DNA of 64,000 nt from Zobellia laminariae. Its GTDB lineage: Bacteria; Bacteroidota; Bacteroidia; Flavobacteriales; Flavobacteriaceae. Location: positions 999,130-1,063,129 of the forward strand of contig NZ_RCNS01000003.1 in assembly GCF_009725995.1 (NCBI RefSeq). Reading direction: 5' to 3'. Every line of letters starts with the position of its first letter. Position 1 is the stretch's first letter. Both the position numbers and the translations under genes were made by a program. Positions 43,298 through 51,886 of this stretch are shown one piece after another. The notes below the pieces were generated by a model. It made no database searches, was not told the origin of the DNA, and worked only from the letters and a program-made list of their open reading frames with translations.

Positions 43298-43882
43298 TTA
43301 GTTTACCGTAATTTCCTTGTAATAGGTTTCTTTACTGTCTTTAACTACAAGTGTGTAATCACCTTCAAAGGCTTTGGTAAAATCAAATGCTTTTTCAATA
43401 ACCATTTCATCTTCTCTTGTTTCAGAGAAAACTAATCTGCTACTGCTGTCGAAAACTTTAATTTCTACATCTTCGCTGTTTAGGTTCAATAGGTTTAGAT
43501 AAACCATTTTTTCTTTAACTCTAAAGACTGGTTTACTGTTTTCTTTTCTATCAACTACCTCAACATCGTCTCCTTTTACACTTATCGTGTACGATACTGT
43601 TGTTAAATCATCTTCTGATTTAAAAAAGTAAAGGCCATCTTTAAGTTTAGAAAGATCAAATTTCTTTGCATAGCCACCTTTTTCAATAGCTTCAAAGAAT
43701 ATAACATTCTGCTCTGCATCCATGAACTTGATAGTTGTTCTTCCCGATTGGGCATCTAGTTCGTAAACAAAGCTTTTTACATTTTCATTTGGTACAACAC
43801 TAAGTTTGGGTTCGTTAGCCATGCCTACAGTCGTAGTGAATAATAAAGCGATCATTGCGGCGGTTCTTACTACTTTTCTCAT
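43298..43882 (-). CDS. Hypothetical secreted protein with two Ig-like repeats
   Basis: A 194-residue exported protein. The signal peptide (MIALLFTTTVGMA/N) is followed by two related beta-sandwich units of about 80 residues. Each contains an L-F-E block (NVIFFEAIEKGGYAKKFDLSKLKDGLYFFK and RLVFSETREDEMVIEKAFDFTKAFEGDYTLVVK). The second unit ends with KETYYKEITVN at the C-terminus and resembles the fold of T9SS sorting domains, although it is not a clear TIGR04183 tail. Such proteins are common at the Bacteroidetes surface. The role is unknown. Confidence 0.75.
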   Translation of the reverse strand: MRKVVRTAAMIALLFTTTVGMANEPKLSVVPNENVKSFVYELDAQSGRTTIKFMDAEQNVIFFEAIEKGGYAKKFDLSKLKDGLYFFKSEDDLTTVSYTISVKGDDVEVVDRKENSKPVFRVKEKMVYLNLLNLNSEDVEIKVFDSSSRLVFSETREDEMVIEKAFDFTKAFEGDYTLVVKDSKETYYKEITVN

Positions 43883-43935
43883 ATCGTTGTTGTTTAATAT
43901 CCTGCTGTCACACAGGGTAGGTTAATAATATGATA

Positions 43936-43943
43936 CAAACATA
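43936..43943 (-). promoter_or_regulatory. -7 box for the 43298 gene
   Basis: The minus strand reads TATGTTTG, an exact TAnnTTTG match, 53 bases before the ATG at 43882. Confidence 0.45.
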
Positions 43944-44051
43944 CCTCCGTTATCTTGCTCTCACTACTCCACAATTCGCCAATAAATGTGCTATTTTACC
44001 ATTGCATATATAGCAAAACACCCTTTGGGGTAATATTGAGTATATTTTGGT

Positions 44052-44093
44052 TAATTTTGTAAAGAATGGTAGAAATCCCCTTCTTTAATTTTG
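44052..44093 (+). promoter_or_regulatory. Two tandem -7 boxes before the AraC gene
   Basis: TAATTTTG occurs at 44052-44059 and again at 44086-44093, both exact TAnnTTTG matches. The second ends four bases before the ATG at 44098, so transcription from it would start at or inside the gene. Confidence 0.45.
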
Positions 44094-44097
44094 TATT

Positions 44098-44985
44098 ATG
44101 AACAAACCCCCGCAATTAAATCAGAAGCCCGCTTTTGAGGTCATTGAACCTAGTTTTGGGCATTCTTATACGTATCAAAGATTTGATGCGAGTAAGAACA
44201 ATAAGAACAATGTTTGGCATTATCATCCTGAGATAGAACTGGTTCATGTACATGGTGGATCGGGAAAAAGGCAGATTGGTAGTCACGTATCCTATTATTC
44301 AAAGGGAGACCTTATATTAATAGGTAGTAATCTCCCTCATTGTGGTTTTACCAACTCTCTTACGGATAATGAGAGCGAAACCGTAATACAGATGAAACTG
44401 GATTTCTTAGGAAACGATTTTTTTGATATTCCTGAGATGAAAAAAATTCAATCGCTTTTTGAAATGGCCAAGGGCGGTATTGCCTTTTCTGGAAAGACCA
44501 AAAGGAAGATAGGCGAGAAAATGCAGATTCTAGAATACCAGACTCATTTCCAGCGTTTGCTTTCTATATTGAATATTTTAAACGAACTAGGAAATTCCAA
44601 AGAGTTTAAAATTTTAAATGCCGAAGGTTTTTCTATGGAGACCGAGGTAAAAGATAATGACCGCATCAACGTTGTCTTCAATCACGTAAAGAATAATTTT
44701 AAAGAAGAGATTACGTTAGAAGAAATTAGTAGTATGGTAAGTATGACAATACCTTCTTTTTGTCGTTACTTTAAAAAAATTACGAATAAGACCTTTGTTC
44801 AGTTTGTAAACGAGTATCGTTTGGTACATGCATCAAAACTTTTAGCGGAGCAACCTTTAAGTATTACCGAGGTTTGTTTTGAAAGCGGATTCAATAATTT
44901 CTCACATTTCAACAAGCAGTTCAAAGCCTTTACGGGACAAAACCCATCTGAATATAGAAACGAACTGAAAACAGTTCTTAAGTAA
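44098..44985 (+). CDS. AraC-family transcriptional regulator
   Basis: A 295-residue regulator. The N-terminal half (about 25-110) is a cupin sensing domain (NNVWHYHPEIELVHVHGGSGKRQIGSHVSYYSKGDLILIGSNLPH). The C-terminal AraC domain (about 190-290) has two helix-turn-helix motifs: ITLEEISSMVSMTIPSFCRYFKKITNKTF and SITEVCFESGFNNFSHFNKQFKAFTGQNPSEYR, the second a textbook AraC signature. The ligand is probably a sugar or related compound. Its TAA overlaps the ATG of the AlkB-like gene (TAATG), so the two are translationally coupled. Confidence 0.9.
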   Translation: MNKPPQLNQKPAFEVIEPSFGHSYTYQRFDASKNNKNNVWHYHPEIELVHVHGGSGKRQIGSHVSYYSKGDLILIGSNLPHCGFTNSLTDNESETVIQMKLDFLGNDFFDIPEMKKIQSLFEMAKGGIAFSGKTKRKIGEKMQILEYQTHFQRLLSILNILNELGNSKEFKILNAEGFSMETEVKDNDRINVVFNHVKNNFKEEITLEEISSMVSMTIPSFCRYFKKITNKTFVQFVNEYRLVHASKLLAEQPLSITEVCFESGFNNFSHFNKQFKAFTGQNPSEYRNELKTVLK

Positions 44986-45584
44986 TGGAAGGTCTGTTCT
45001 CGGATGAAATAGACTTAAACCTACCGGATAGTGATATTATTTATTACCCGAATTTTATAGGTCAGGAAGAAGCTGATGTTTATTTTAATTTGCTTCGGAA
45101 TAAAACCCCGTGGCAGCAAGATGATATTACCGTGTTTGGAAAAACCTATGCGCAACCCAGACTTACTGCCTTGTATGGTAATAATGACAACCCCTACTCC
45201 TATTCAAAATTGGTAATGGTTCCTCATCCGTTTACTCGGGAACTTATAGAAATTAAAGAAAAAGTAGAAACTAAAGTTGATGCAACGTTCACAACTTGTT
45301 TACTTAACCTCTATAGGAACGGGCAAGATAGTAACGGTTGGCACGCAGATAATGAGAAAGAGTTGGGCGTAAATCCAATTATTGCTTCGGTGACTTTAGG
45401 ACAAGAACGCTTCTTTCACCTAAAACATAGAACGAATAAAAATCTGAAACAGAAAATTCTATTAAAGCATGGTAGTCTTTTATTAATGAAAGGAGCTACG
45501 CAAGAACACTGGTTACATCAAATACCAAAAACGGCAAAGATGGTTGATGAACGCATCAACTTAACCTTTAGAATTATTATATAA
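44985..45584 (+). CDS. AlkB-family alpha-ketoglutarate-dependent dioxygenase
   Basis: A 199-residue Fe(II)/2-oxoglutarate dioxygenase. The iron ligands are H120 and D122 in NGWHADNE and H178 in WLHQIPK. The 2-oxoglutarate-binding pair R190 and R196 sits in ERINLTFR. The AlkB nucleotide-recognition lid shows in QPRLTALYGNNDNPYSYS near 58-75. It removes alkyl groups from bases of DNA or RNA. The gene begins in the stop codon of the AraC gene, although this AraC has no Ada methyl-acceptor domain. A terminator follows at 45585. Confidence 0.92.
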   Translation: MEGLFSDEIDLNLPDSDIIYYPNFIGQEEADVYFNLLRNKTPWQQDDITVFGKTYAQPRLTALYGNNDNPYSYSKLVMVPHPFTRELIEIKEKVETKVDATFTTCLLNLYRNGQDSNGWHADNEKELGVNPIIASVTLGQERFFHLKHRTNKNLKQKILLKHGSLLLMKGATQEHWLHQIPKTAKMVDERINLTFRIII

Positions 45585-45620
45585 AAAAAATCGACCATTA
45601 AAAATGGCCGATTTTTTTTT
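45585..45620 (+). terminator. Terminator of the AraC-AlkB operon
   Basis: AAAAATCGACCAT (from 45586) pairs with ATGGCCGATTTTT (ending near 45616) with one mismatch, followed by further T residues. It directly follows the AlkB stop. Confidence 0.85.
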
Positions 45621-45631
45621 ACCCTTTACAT

Positions 45632-45802
45632 ATGGAGAAGATTGCTGCCTTTAGCCACTGGGTGCCGACTAATGTCCTCACAACCATCTACTCTAATATA
45701 ACCCCAAATTGGGTCATGATGTATAATGATTCGTTAAACGTAAACGTTTTTTTGATAAATGGTAAAGAAGCTTTAGAAAAGTTCATTCAAGACCTTAGCT
45801 AA
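45632..45802 (+). CDS. Possible small ORF of 56 codons
   Basis: ATG at 45632 to TAA at 45802 encodes 56 residues beginning MEKIAAFSHWVP and ending KEALEKFIQDLS. Its composition is protein-like, with a helix-like C-terminus, but it follows a terminator directly and has no visible promoter or ribosome-binding site. Its last 30 bases overlap the S1/P1 nuclease gene on the other strand. It may be a remnant of a larger gene or chance. I do not recognise a family. Confidence 0.25.
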   Translation: MEKIAAFSHWVPTNVLTTIYSNITPNWVMMYNDSLNVNVFLINGKEALEKFIQDLS

Positions 45803-46543
45803 GCGCAATCCGCCTTTTTGCAGTTGGTTTTCAACGGTACCCCACCAATCATAACTATAGCGGTAGTATAATTTCTCTCCTGCTTCTACGGAAGCATATA
45901 ACTTATCGGCAATCTCTTGAGACTCCTCAACCCAGTCATAAATATTACCTTGTTGAATAAACTGTACTTGCTCTTTTGATAATTGCGGTAAGTTAGATGC
46001 CAATTCCGTATAACTCATTCCATATGAATTAATCATATTAGAATCCCAAAGCCTATGCAGATTGGTGCCCTCATTGAACCACTGCAACTGAATATCATTA
46101 CCCCCTTTATCCTCATAACGGCCAACGTGCATTGGCTGGTGAAGATCACCTATTAAATGCACCAACATTTTAAGGTAAAAAACCTTGTCTTCCTTTTTAC
46201 TGTTCTCGTCCTTAATAATTTCAATGCATTTATTGATACCTACTATAAGGTCTCCTTGCTTATTATGTTCAATATCTGCGTAATCTTTTCCTGTTGGGAT
46301 ATTTACATAATGCCACGCACTAAATTCTTTATAAGCTCTATCGGCTTTTATGTCGTCTGCAAACGTAGATACGTAAGCTAGACTCTCTCCATCCAATAAC
46401 TTTTTTAAAGCTTTCTTTGTCTTTTTTGAAAGGTGGTGTTGCGCTACTTCACCAACGGTACGGTGTCCGGTTTTTGACCATTCTTCATCGTTTGCGTTAG
46501 AAAGTGTTGTTATTAAGAACAGAAAGAATACTATTTTTCGCAT
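45773..46543 (-). CDS. Secreted S1/P1-type nuclease
   Basis: A 256-residue zinc nuclease with a signal peptide (MRKIVFFLFLITTLSNA). The mature N-terminus DEEWSKTGHRTVGEVAQHHL supplies W22 and H27, the first zinc ligands. YVSTFADDIKAD near 58 and LVHLIGDLHQPMHVGRYEDKGGND near 125-150 hold the other ligands, and NLHRLWDSNMI near 159 is conserved. The family cuts single-stranded DNA and RNA in the periplasm or outside the cell, often for phosphate or nucleotide scavenging. It is divergent from the PBP1A gene and has a -7 box at 46560. Confidence 0.92.
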   Translation of the reverse strand: MRKIVFFLFLITTLSNANDEEWSKTGHRTVGEVAQHHLSKKTKKALKKLLDGESLAYVSTFADDIKADRAYKEFSAWHYVNIPTGKDYADIEHNKQGDLIVGINKCIEIIKDENSKKEDKVFYLKMLVHLIGDLHQPMHVGRYEDKGGNDIQLQWFNEGTNLHRLWDSNMINSYGMSYTELASNLPQLSKEQVQFIQQGNIYDWVEESQEIADKLYASVEAGEKLYYRYSYDWWGTVENQLQKGGLRLAKVLNELF

Positions 46544-46559
46544 AAAATAAATTTAGCCG

Positions 46560-46567
46560 CAAAAGTA
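46560..46567 (-). promoter_or_regulatory. -7 box for the S1/P1 nuclease gene
   Basis: The minus strand reads TACTTTTG, an exact TAnnTTTG match, 16 bases before the ATG at 46543. Confidence 0.5.
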
Positions 46568-46649
46568 GAAAATTGAAGTTTAATCTATTGTTAAGAAACT
46601 CAAGTGTTTCATTTTTTAATTTGATATTGCACTCACAAAATTCATCGAT

Positions 46650-48905
46650 TTGATTTTAAAAAGAATAAAGCCCTCATTTTTAAGATATATTTTACTCGCC
46701 GCAATCGCCTTTGCGGTCTTCTTCTTTGTATTTATTCTCAGTATTTACTGGGGAGCTTGGGGCAAATTACCAAGCAAAGAAGAGCTCTCTGACTTCCAAT
46801 ACCAAAGAGCTTCAGAAGTGTACACAGCAGACAGTGTGCTTATTGGCAAGTTTTATTTATTTGATAGGCAGCCCATTGCTTTTGAGGCCATTCCTAAAAA
46901 TGTACTGAACGCCTTGGTGGCCATTGAAGATGAACGTTTTTACGAGCACACCGGTATTGACTACCAAAGTTTAGGACGTGTAGCCGTAAAAACAGTACTG
47001 ATGCAAGACCAATCTGCTGGTGGAGGAAGTACCTTAACACAGCAGCTTGCTAAAAATTTATATCCCCGAAGAGATAGAAAAAAGGCAAATATTGTAGTCG
47101 ATAAAATAAAAGAGATGTTCATTGCTTCCCGTCTAGAAGACATTTACTCTAAAGATGAAATCCTTACCAACTACCTAAATACGGTTTCCTTTGGCGATAA
47201 TACTTTTGGAATTGAGAGTGCTTCCCTTAAATTTTTCAATAAACAAGCCAAAGACCTTACGGTAGAGCAAGGTGCCGTGCTGATAGGAATGTTAAAGGCA
47301 ACCTACGGCTACAACCCTCGTATATTTCCAGAGAAGAGCCTTACCCGAAGAAACTTGGTACTTCTTGCTATGGCGAATAACGATTTTATTTCCGCAGAAC
47401 AGAAAGATAGCCTAACGGATATTCCAACAAAATTGGACTACAGGGACTTTGACAATAATTCTGGACTGGCGCCTTATTTTAGGGAGGAGGTTAGAAAGCA
47501 GTTGTTAAAATGGAATGATAAACAGAAGAAAGAAGGCAATGAATACAACATCTATACTTCCGGTCTAAAAGTATATACCACTTTAGATTATAATATGCAG
47601 TTCTGGGCAGAAGAAGCCATGCAGGATCATATGAAATCGTTGCAAAGCAGTTTTGAAAAAAGCTATGGCAAAAATGCACCATGGCTAAAGAATAAAAAGC
47701 TGATTGAGAAGGTGGTCAAAAATTCGGATGTTTATAAGAAGCTTAAAAAACAAGGCTTGGAACACCAGCAAATCATGGATTCCCTTAGTTTAAAGAAAGA
47801 ATTAGTCCTAACGGATTGGGATGGCGAGAAAACTTTAAAAGGTAGCTCCATAGATAGTATTGCTCATTACATGAAAATTTTGAATACCGGTTCTTTAGCA
47901 ATAGACCCAAAAACGGGTGCTGTAAAAACTTGGATAGGTGGTGTAGATTTTGAACATTTTAAGTACGACCATGTTGCACAAAGCAAACGCCAGGTAGGTT
48001 CTACCTTTAAGCCTATTGTTTATACCGCTGCTTTGGAAACAGGTACTTTGCCATGTACCTATTTCTCTGCGGAAGAAGTTGAATATGAAAATTTAAAAGG
48101 ATGGACACCCAGTAACTCCGGTAAAAAAGACGAGGCCTATCTTAACTATTCTATGGAAGAGGCACTAAGCCATTCCGTAAATACTGTAGCGGTAAAAGTT
48201 TTAGAAAAAGCGGGAATCCAAAACGTCATAACCATGGCAAAGAATATGGGTATTTTCTCAAAATTACCTGAGCAGCCGTCATTAGCTTTGGGTACCGGAG
48301 AAATTTATCTGAATGAACTAGCTGGCGCATATGCCAGTTATGTGAATAATGGCAAAGCCGTTCTCCCCTACCTCATTGAAAAGATTACGGATAGGAAAGA
48401 CTCCGTTTTAACCAAATTTGAACCAAAAAGAGCAAAAATGACAGCTTTTTCGGAAGAAACAAGGCAAATTATGGTGGAAATGATGAAAGGTACTATTAAT
48501 AAAGGTACCGCCTCTAGAATCCGCACAACATATAAACTGAACAATGCTATTGCGGGAAAAACCGGAACTACTCAAAACAATAAAGATGCCTGGTTTGTGG
48601 CAATTATGCCAAAACTGATTCATGTAACTTGGGTTGGACTGGACAATCATGAAATTGGATTTAGAAGCACAAGTTTGGGACAAGGGGCAAATGCTGCACT
48701 TCCTATTTTTGCTAAGTGGATGCAGGAAATGAACAAACATCCATACTATAATGAAATTACCCAAGCACAGTTTAAACGCCCCAATCCAGCAACTTTAGAG
48801 ATGTTAGACTGCGAACCCGTAAAACGCGATGGTTTCTTTAAACGCTTGTTTAAAAATCCGGATAAGAAAAAGACTAAAGCTTTCAGGAAAGGGAATTCTG
48901 GCTAA
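46650..48905 (+). CDS. Bifunctional penicillin-binding protein 1A
   Basis: A 751-residue class A PBP. One membrane anchor (about 12-35) is followed by the GT51 glycosyltransferase domain with EDERFYEHTGID (E93 active site) and GGSTLTQQLAKNLYP. The transpeptidase domain has S451-T-F-K454 (VGSTFKP), HSVNTVAVKVL (SxN) and K637-T-G. It polymerises and crosslinks peptidoglycan at the inner membrane. The tail is basic (KRLFKNPDKKKTKAFRKGN). The start appears to be TTG at 46650, because no in-frame ATG lies nearby. It has a 7/8 -7 box (TTAATTTG) at 46617. Confidence 0.93.
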   Translation: MILKRIKPSFLRYILLAAIAFAVFFFVFILSIYWGAWGKLPSKEELSDFQYQRASEVYTADSVLIGKFYLFDRQPIAFEAIPKNVLNALVAIEDERFYEHTGIDYQSLGRVAVKTVLMQDQSAGGGSTLTQQLAKNLYPRRDRKKANIVVDKIKEMFIASRLEDIYSKDEILTNYLNTVSFGDNTFGIESASLKFFNKQAKDLTVEQGAVLIGMLKATYGYNPRIFPEKSLTRRNLVLLAMANNDFISAEQKDSLTDIPTKLDYRDFDNNSGLAPYFREEVRKQLLKWNDKQKKEGNEYNIYTSGLKVYTTLDYNMQFWAEEAMQDHMKSLQSSFEKSYGKNAPWLKNKKLIEKVVKNSDVYKKLKKQGLEHQQIMDSLSLKKELVLTDWDGEKTLKGSSIDSIAHYMKILNTGSLAIDPKTGAVKTWIGGVDFEHFKYDHVAQSKRQVGSTFKPIVYTAALETGTLPCTYFSAEEVEYENLKGWTPSNSGKKDEAYLNYSMEEALSHSVNTVAVKVLEKAGIQNVITMAKNMGIFSKLPEQPSLALGTGEIYLNELAGAYASYVNNGKAVLPYLIEKITDRKDSVLTKFEPKRAKMTAFSEETRQIMVEMMKGTINKGTASRIRTTYKLNNAIAGKTGTTQNNKDAWFVAIMPKLIHVTWVGLDNHEIGFRSTSLGQGANAALPIFAKWMQEMNKHPYYNEITQAQFKRPNPATLEMLDCEPVKRDGFFKRLFKNPDKKKTKAFRKGNSG

Positions 48906-48940
48906 AGCCTTATTTTTAAATAAATCTAAACTTGTAAGTC

Positions 48941-49108
48941 ATGAAAGAATATAAAATTGTTACTCAAAAAAATAGCCTTTTAAAAACTAATGACGCCGAA
49001 TTTGAGATTGAACTCAATGCGTTGGCACAAAAAGGATGGCGTGTTATAAGTGTAGTGTGCATGGAATTACAAAGTTTAAAAGCTGTTCTTGAAAGAGATG
49101 AAGCATAA
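48941..49108 (+). CDS. DUF4177 family small protein
   Basis: A 55-residue protein, too short for many gene finders. MKEYKIVTQKN, FEIELNALAQKGWRVISVVC and KAVLERDEA follow the DUF4177 pattern (strand, helix with GWR, strand ending in VLER). The function of the family is unknown. It starts 35 bases after the PBP1A stop and is followed by the HAD gene after 40 bases, so it may be part of one transcript. Confidence 0.8.
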   Translation: MKEYKIVTQKNSLLKTNDAEFEIELNALAQKGWRVISVVCMELQSLKAVLERDEA

Positions 49109-49148
49109 TAAAAAGCATATTTAAAATCTTAAATAAAAACTAAACCTT

Positions 49149-49952
49149 TTGAATTATAAAATACTCTGCTCCGACTTAGATGGCACGTTATTAACCACAA
49201 AAAGCGATGTCTCTGAATTCACGATTAACGAAATAAAACGTTTAAAACATCAGGTAAAGGTCATTTTAGTATCAGCGCGTATGCCTAGCGCAATGACTTA
49301 CTTGCAAGAGGACCTTGGCATTGAAGAACAACCTATTATTTGCTATAACGGTGCCCTAGTATTAGATGGCGACCAAGAACTCTCCTCCGTACATATTGGT
49401 ACTGACCATCTTGATGAAATTTACCAATTGGCAGAGGCCAACAACACCCAAATGGGCCTGTACTATAAAAATGAATGGTATGTGGAAGTAGATTCTGAAC
49501 GCGTTCAAAAAGAGGTTAGATACACCAAGACCTCTCCTGTTTTTAGACCTACACCAGAAACTCTTTCCGATTGGCAAGGTCGCGAAATTGGGGCGCACAA
49601 GATAATGCTCATGAGCACTAAAGAAAATGCTGATATCCTCTACCCTGCTTTAGAAGAAAAATTGGGTGAACATCTCAACCTATATCGCTCTAATGATACT
49701 TTAATTGAAGTGGCTCCTAAATCTGTTTCAAAGCTTTCTGCTATAAAATCCTTGTTACAAGAAGGTGAATCCCTTGAGCATGTAATTTCTTTTGGGGATA
49801 ATTATAATGATATTGATATGCTACAACACAGTGGTCATGGCGTAGCCGTTGGTAACGCTCGCGAAGAAGTGAAAGCTGTTGCCAATGCCGTAACCCTACC
49901 CAATACAGAAAATGGTGTGGCAGACTATATTAAAAAGCATCTAGTAATTTGA
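49149..49952 (+). CDS. Cof-type HAD-IIB hydrolase
   Basis: A 267-residue HAD phosphatase. Motif I is SDLDGTLL (D9 and D11 region) at the N-terminus. The cap domain covers about 85-180. Motif IV is SFGDNYNDIDMLQHSGHGVAVGNA near 213-236. Cof-type members dephosphorylate sugar phosphates or pyridoxal phosphate. The likely start is TTG at 49149, because the motif I region begins only a few codons later and no ATG is available. Confidence 0.9.
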   Translation: MNYKILCSDLDGTLLTTKSDVSEFTINEIKRLKHQVKVILVSARMPSAMTYLQEDLGIEEQPIICYNGALVLDGDQELSSVHIGTDHLDEIYQLAEANNTQMGLYYKNEWYVEVDSERVQKEVRYTKTSPVFRPTPETLSDWQGREIGAHKIMLMSTKENADILYPALEEKLGEHLNLYRSNDTLIEVAPKSVSKLSAIKSLLQEGESLEHVISFGDNYNDIDMLQHSGHGVAVGNAREEVKAVANAVTLPNTENGVADYIKKHLVI

Positions 49953-49983
49953 TTATATTTGAGGAAAAGTACCCAAAAATTAT

Positions 49984-51300
49984 ATGACCGAACCGCTTCT
50001 ACCCGCTCCGCTAATAACCGATGATACTGTTGTTTTTGGACTTTTGGCCCTCTGCCTAGGCTTCATTTTTTATGGCTCATCTCAAAAAACTGGCTTCTGG
50101 AGTAAATTCTACACCATTGTTCCTGGGGTGCTCATGAGCTACCTATTACCCGGTATACTTGCCTCTACAGGTATTGTTGCTGAAAAATGGGAAACCCTAA
50201 ATGATGCTGGAGAAGTAATCACCCACACTTCTAGTCTTTACTATGTTGCAAGTAGGTACTTACTGCCTGCTGCTTTAGTGCTCATGACCTTGAGTATCGA
50301 TTTAAAAGCGATTGCCAATTTAGGCTCAAAAGCATTGATTATGTTTTTAACGGGTAGCGTAGGGATTATTATCGGCGGTCCAATTGCTATTTTAATCGTC
50401 TCTATTTTTTCCCCCGATACCGTAGGCGGAAATGATTTTGATGCTATATGGAGGGGTCTTTCTACCATTGCCGGTAGTTGGATTGGTGGTGGAGCTAACC
50501 AAGCTGCCATGTATGAAATCTTTAAATACAATCCTGAAAAATATGGTGCTATGGTATTGGTAGACATTGTTGTTGCCAATATCTGGATGGCTATTATTCT
50601 ATTGGGTGTTGGCCGTACCAAACAAATCGACAAATGGCTTAAAGCCGATACTTCCGCAATTGAAACCCTAAAGGTAAAGGTGACCGCCTTTTCCGAAAAA
50701 ATAACCCGTGTACCTACCATAAAAGATTATATGATGATGCTCTGCTTTGCGTTTGCTGCAACGGGTATTGCGCATTTCTTTGGTAATCATATTAGTGATA
50801 CGTTGACGAATTCTTTTGAAAGCGTCCGTGATCAAAAAAGCTTTCTGTCTTTCTTGGGCTCCAGTTTCTTTTGGATGGTTGTTATTGCCACAGCAGTTGG
50901 CATAGCACTGTCATTTACCAAAGCTAAAAATTACGAAGGTGCAGGTGCCAGTAAAATTGGCGGCATGTTTATTTATCTTCTTGTAGCCACCATAGGTATG
51001 AAAATGGACCTTGGAAAAGTACTTGAAAACCCTGGGTTGATTGCCATTGGTTTTATTTGGATTTCCATTCATGCCGCCCTATTGATTCTCGTAGCAAAAC
51101 TTATAAAGGCTCCCTTCTTCTTCTTAGCCGTAGGTAGCCAGGCAAATGTAGGCGGTGCCGCTTCGGCTCCCGTTGTAGCTGCCGAATTTCACCCATCGTT
51201 GACTTCCGTTGGGGTGCTTCTAGCTGTTTTTGGTTATGTAGTAGGTACTGGTGGCGCACTGCTATGCGCCTATTTAATGGAAGTTGCCTCGGCTTTATAA
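49984..51300 (+). CDS. DUF819 family membrane protein
   Basis: A 438-residue protein with about 11-12 membrane segments. GFIFYGSSQKTGFWSKFYTIVPGVLMSYLLPG near 28-60, GGGANQAAMYEIFKY near 168-182 and AVGSQANVGGAASAPVVAAEFHPSLTSVG near 385-412 are characteristic of DUF819, a family related to sodium-dependent carriers. The substrate is unknown. It lies 31 bases after the HAD gene in the same direction. Confidence 0.88.
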   Translation: MTEPLLPAPLITDDTVVFGLLALCLGFIFYGSSQKTGFWSKFYTIVPGVLMSYLLPGILASTGIVAEKWETLNDAGEVITHTSSLYYVASRYLLPAALVLMTLSIDLKAIANLGSKALIMFLTGSVGIIIGGPIAILIVSIFSPDTVGGNDFDAIWRGLSTIAGSWIGGGANQAAMYEIFKYNPEKYGAMVLVDIVVANIWMAIILLGVGRTKQIDKWLKADTSAIETLKVKVTAFSEKITRVPTIKDYMMMLCFAFAATGIAHFFGNHISDTLTNSFESVRDQKSFLSFLGSSFFWMVVIATAVGIALSFTKAKNYEGAGASKIGGMFIYLLVATIGMKMDLGKVLENPGLIAIGFIWISIHAALLILVAKLIKAPFFFLAVGSQANVGGAASAPVVAAEFHPSLTSVGVLLAVFGYVVGTGGALLCAYLMEVASAL

Positions 51301-51350
51301 ATTTATAGATTATCGTTTTTTAAAATGTGTATTTCTCAAATATTACAAAA

Positions 51351-51854
51351 ATGAAAAAGTTAACCTTGTTTTTATTTTTTATTGTTTCGATTACGTATTC
51401 ACAAACAGCTGAATTCGGCAATCTCACTAAGAAGTCAGAGTATCAAATTTACATAACAAAAACTGGGTTTAAAGTCAATGTTGGAGACACATTGACACTG
51501 GGTATTCCAACCTCCGATTTAGGATTTACCTACATCTCTCAAAATGGTCAAAGAGTATCCAGTACTTTAGCAGGAAAACAAATCGTAATCGATAAGCTAA
51601 AAACCTATGGGAGTAAAAAGAATGGCTACAAAGTGTATGCTCATTTTAAAGGATACGGACTTCTTCCTGTTTTAATTGATTATGAAACAGCTTTAGAACT
51701 GGGAGAAATTAAGAACCCGGATAAAAACATTACTAAAGAGCAAGCTATCACTCAACTTAAAGAAGCTAAAGAATTATTAGATTTAGAAGTAATTACTCAA
51801 AAAAAATATGACGAATTAAAATCCAAATTGGCACCGATTATTATAAACAACTAG
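51351..51854 (+). CDS. Exported hypothetical protein with SHOCT-like tail
   Basis: A 167-residue protein. The signal peptide (MKKLTLFLFFIVSITYSQ) precedes a region of short strands (FKVNVGDTLTLGIPTSDLGFTYI). Residues about 130-160 (ITKEQAITQLKEAKELLDLEVITQKKYDELKSKL) form a SHOCT-like helix pair, a short oligomerisation module. I do not recognise the rest. ATG 51351 is chosen over an upstream in-frame start because it begins the signal peptide. Confidence 0.7.
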   Translation: MKKLTLFLFFIVSITYSQTAEFGNLTKKSEYQIYITKTGFKVNVGDTLTLGIPTSDLGFTYISQNGQRVSSTLAGKQIVIDKLKTYGSKKNGYKVYAHFKGYGLLPVLIDYETALELGEIKNPDKNITKEQAITQLKEAKELLDLEVITQKKYDELKSKLAPIIINN

Positions 51855-51886
51855 ACGTCAATAACCTTTTTTTTCATTTCTAAACC

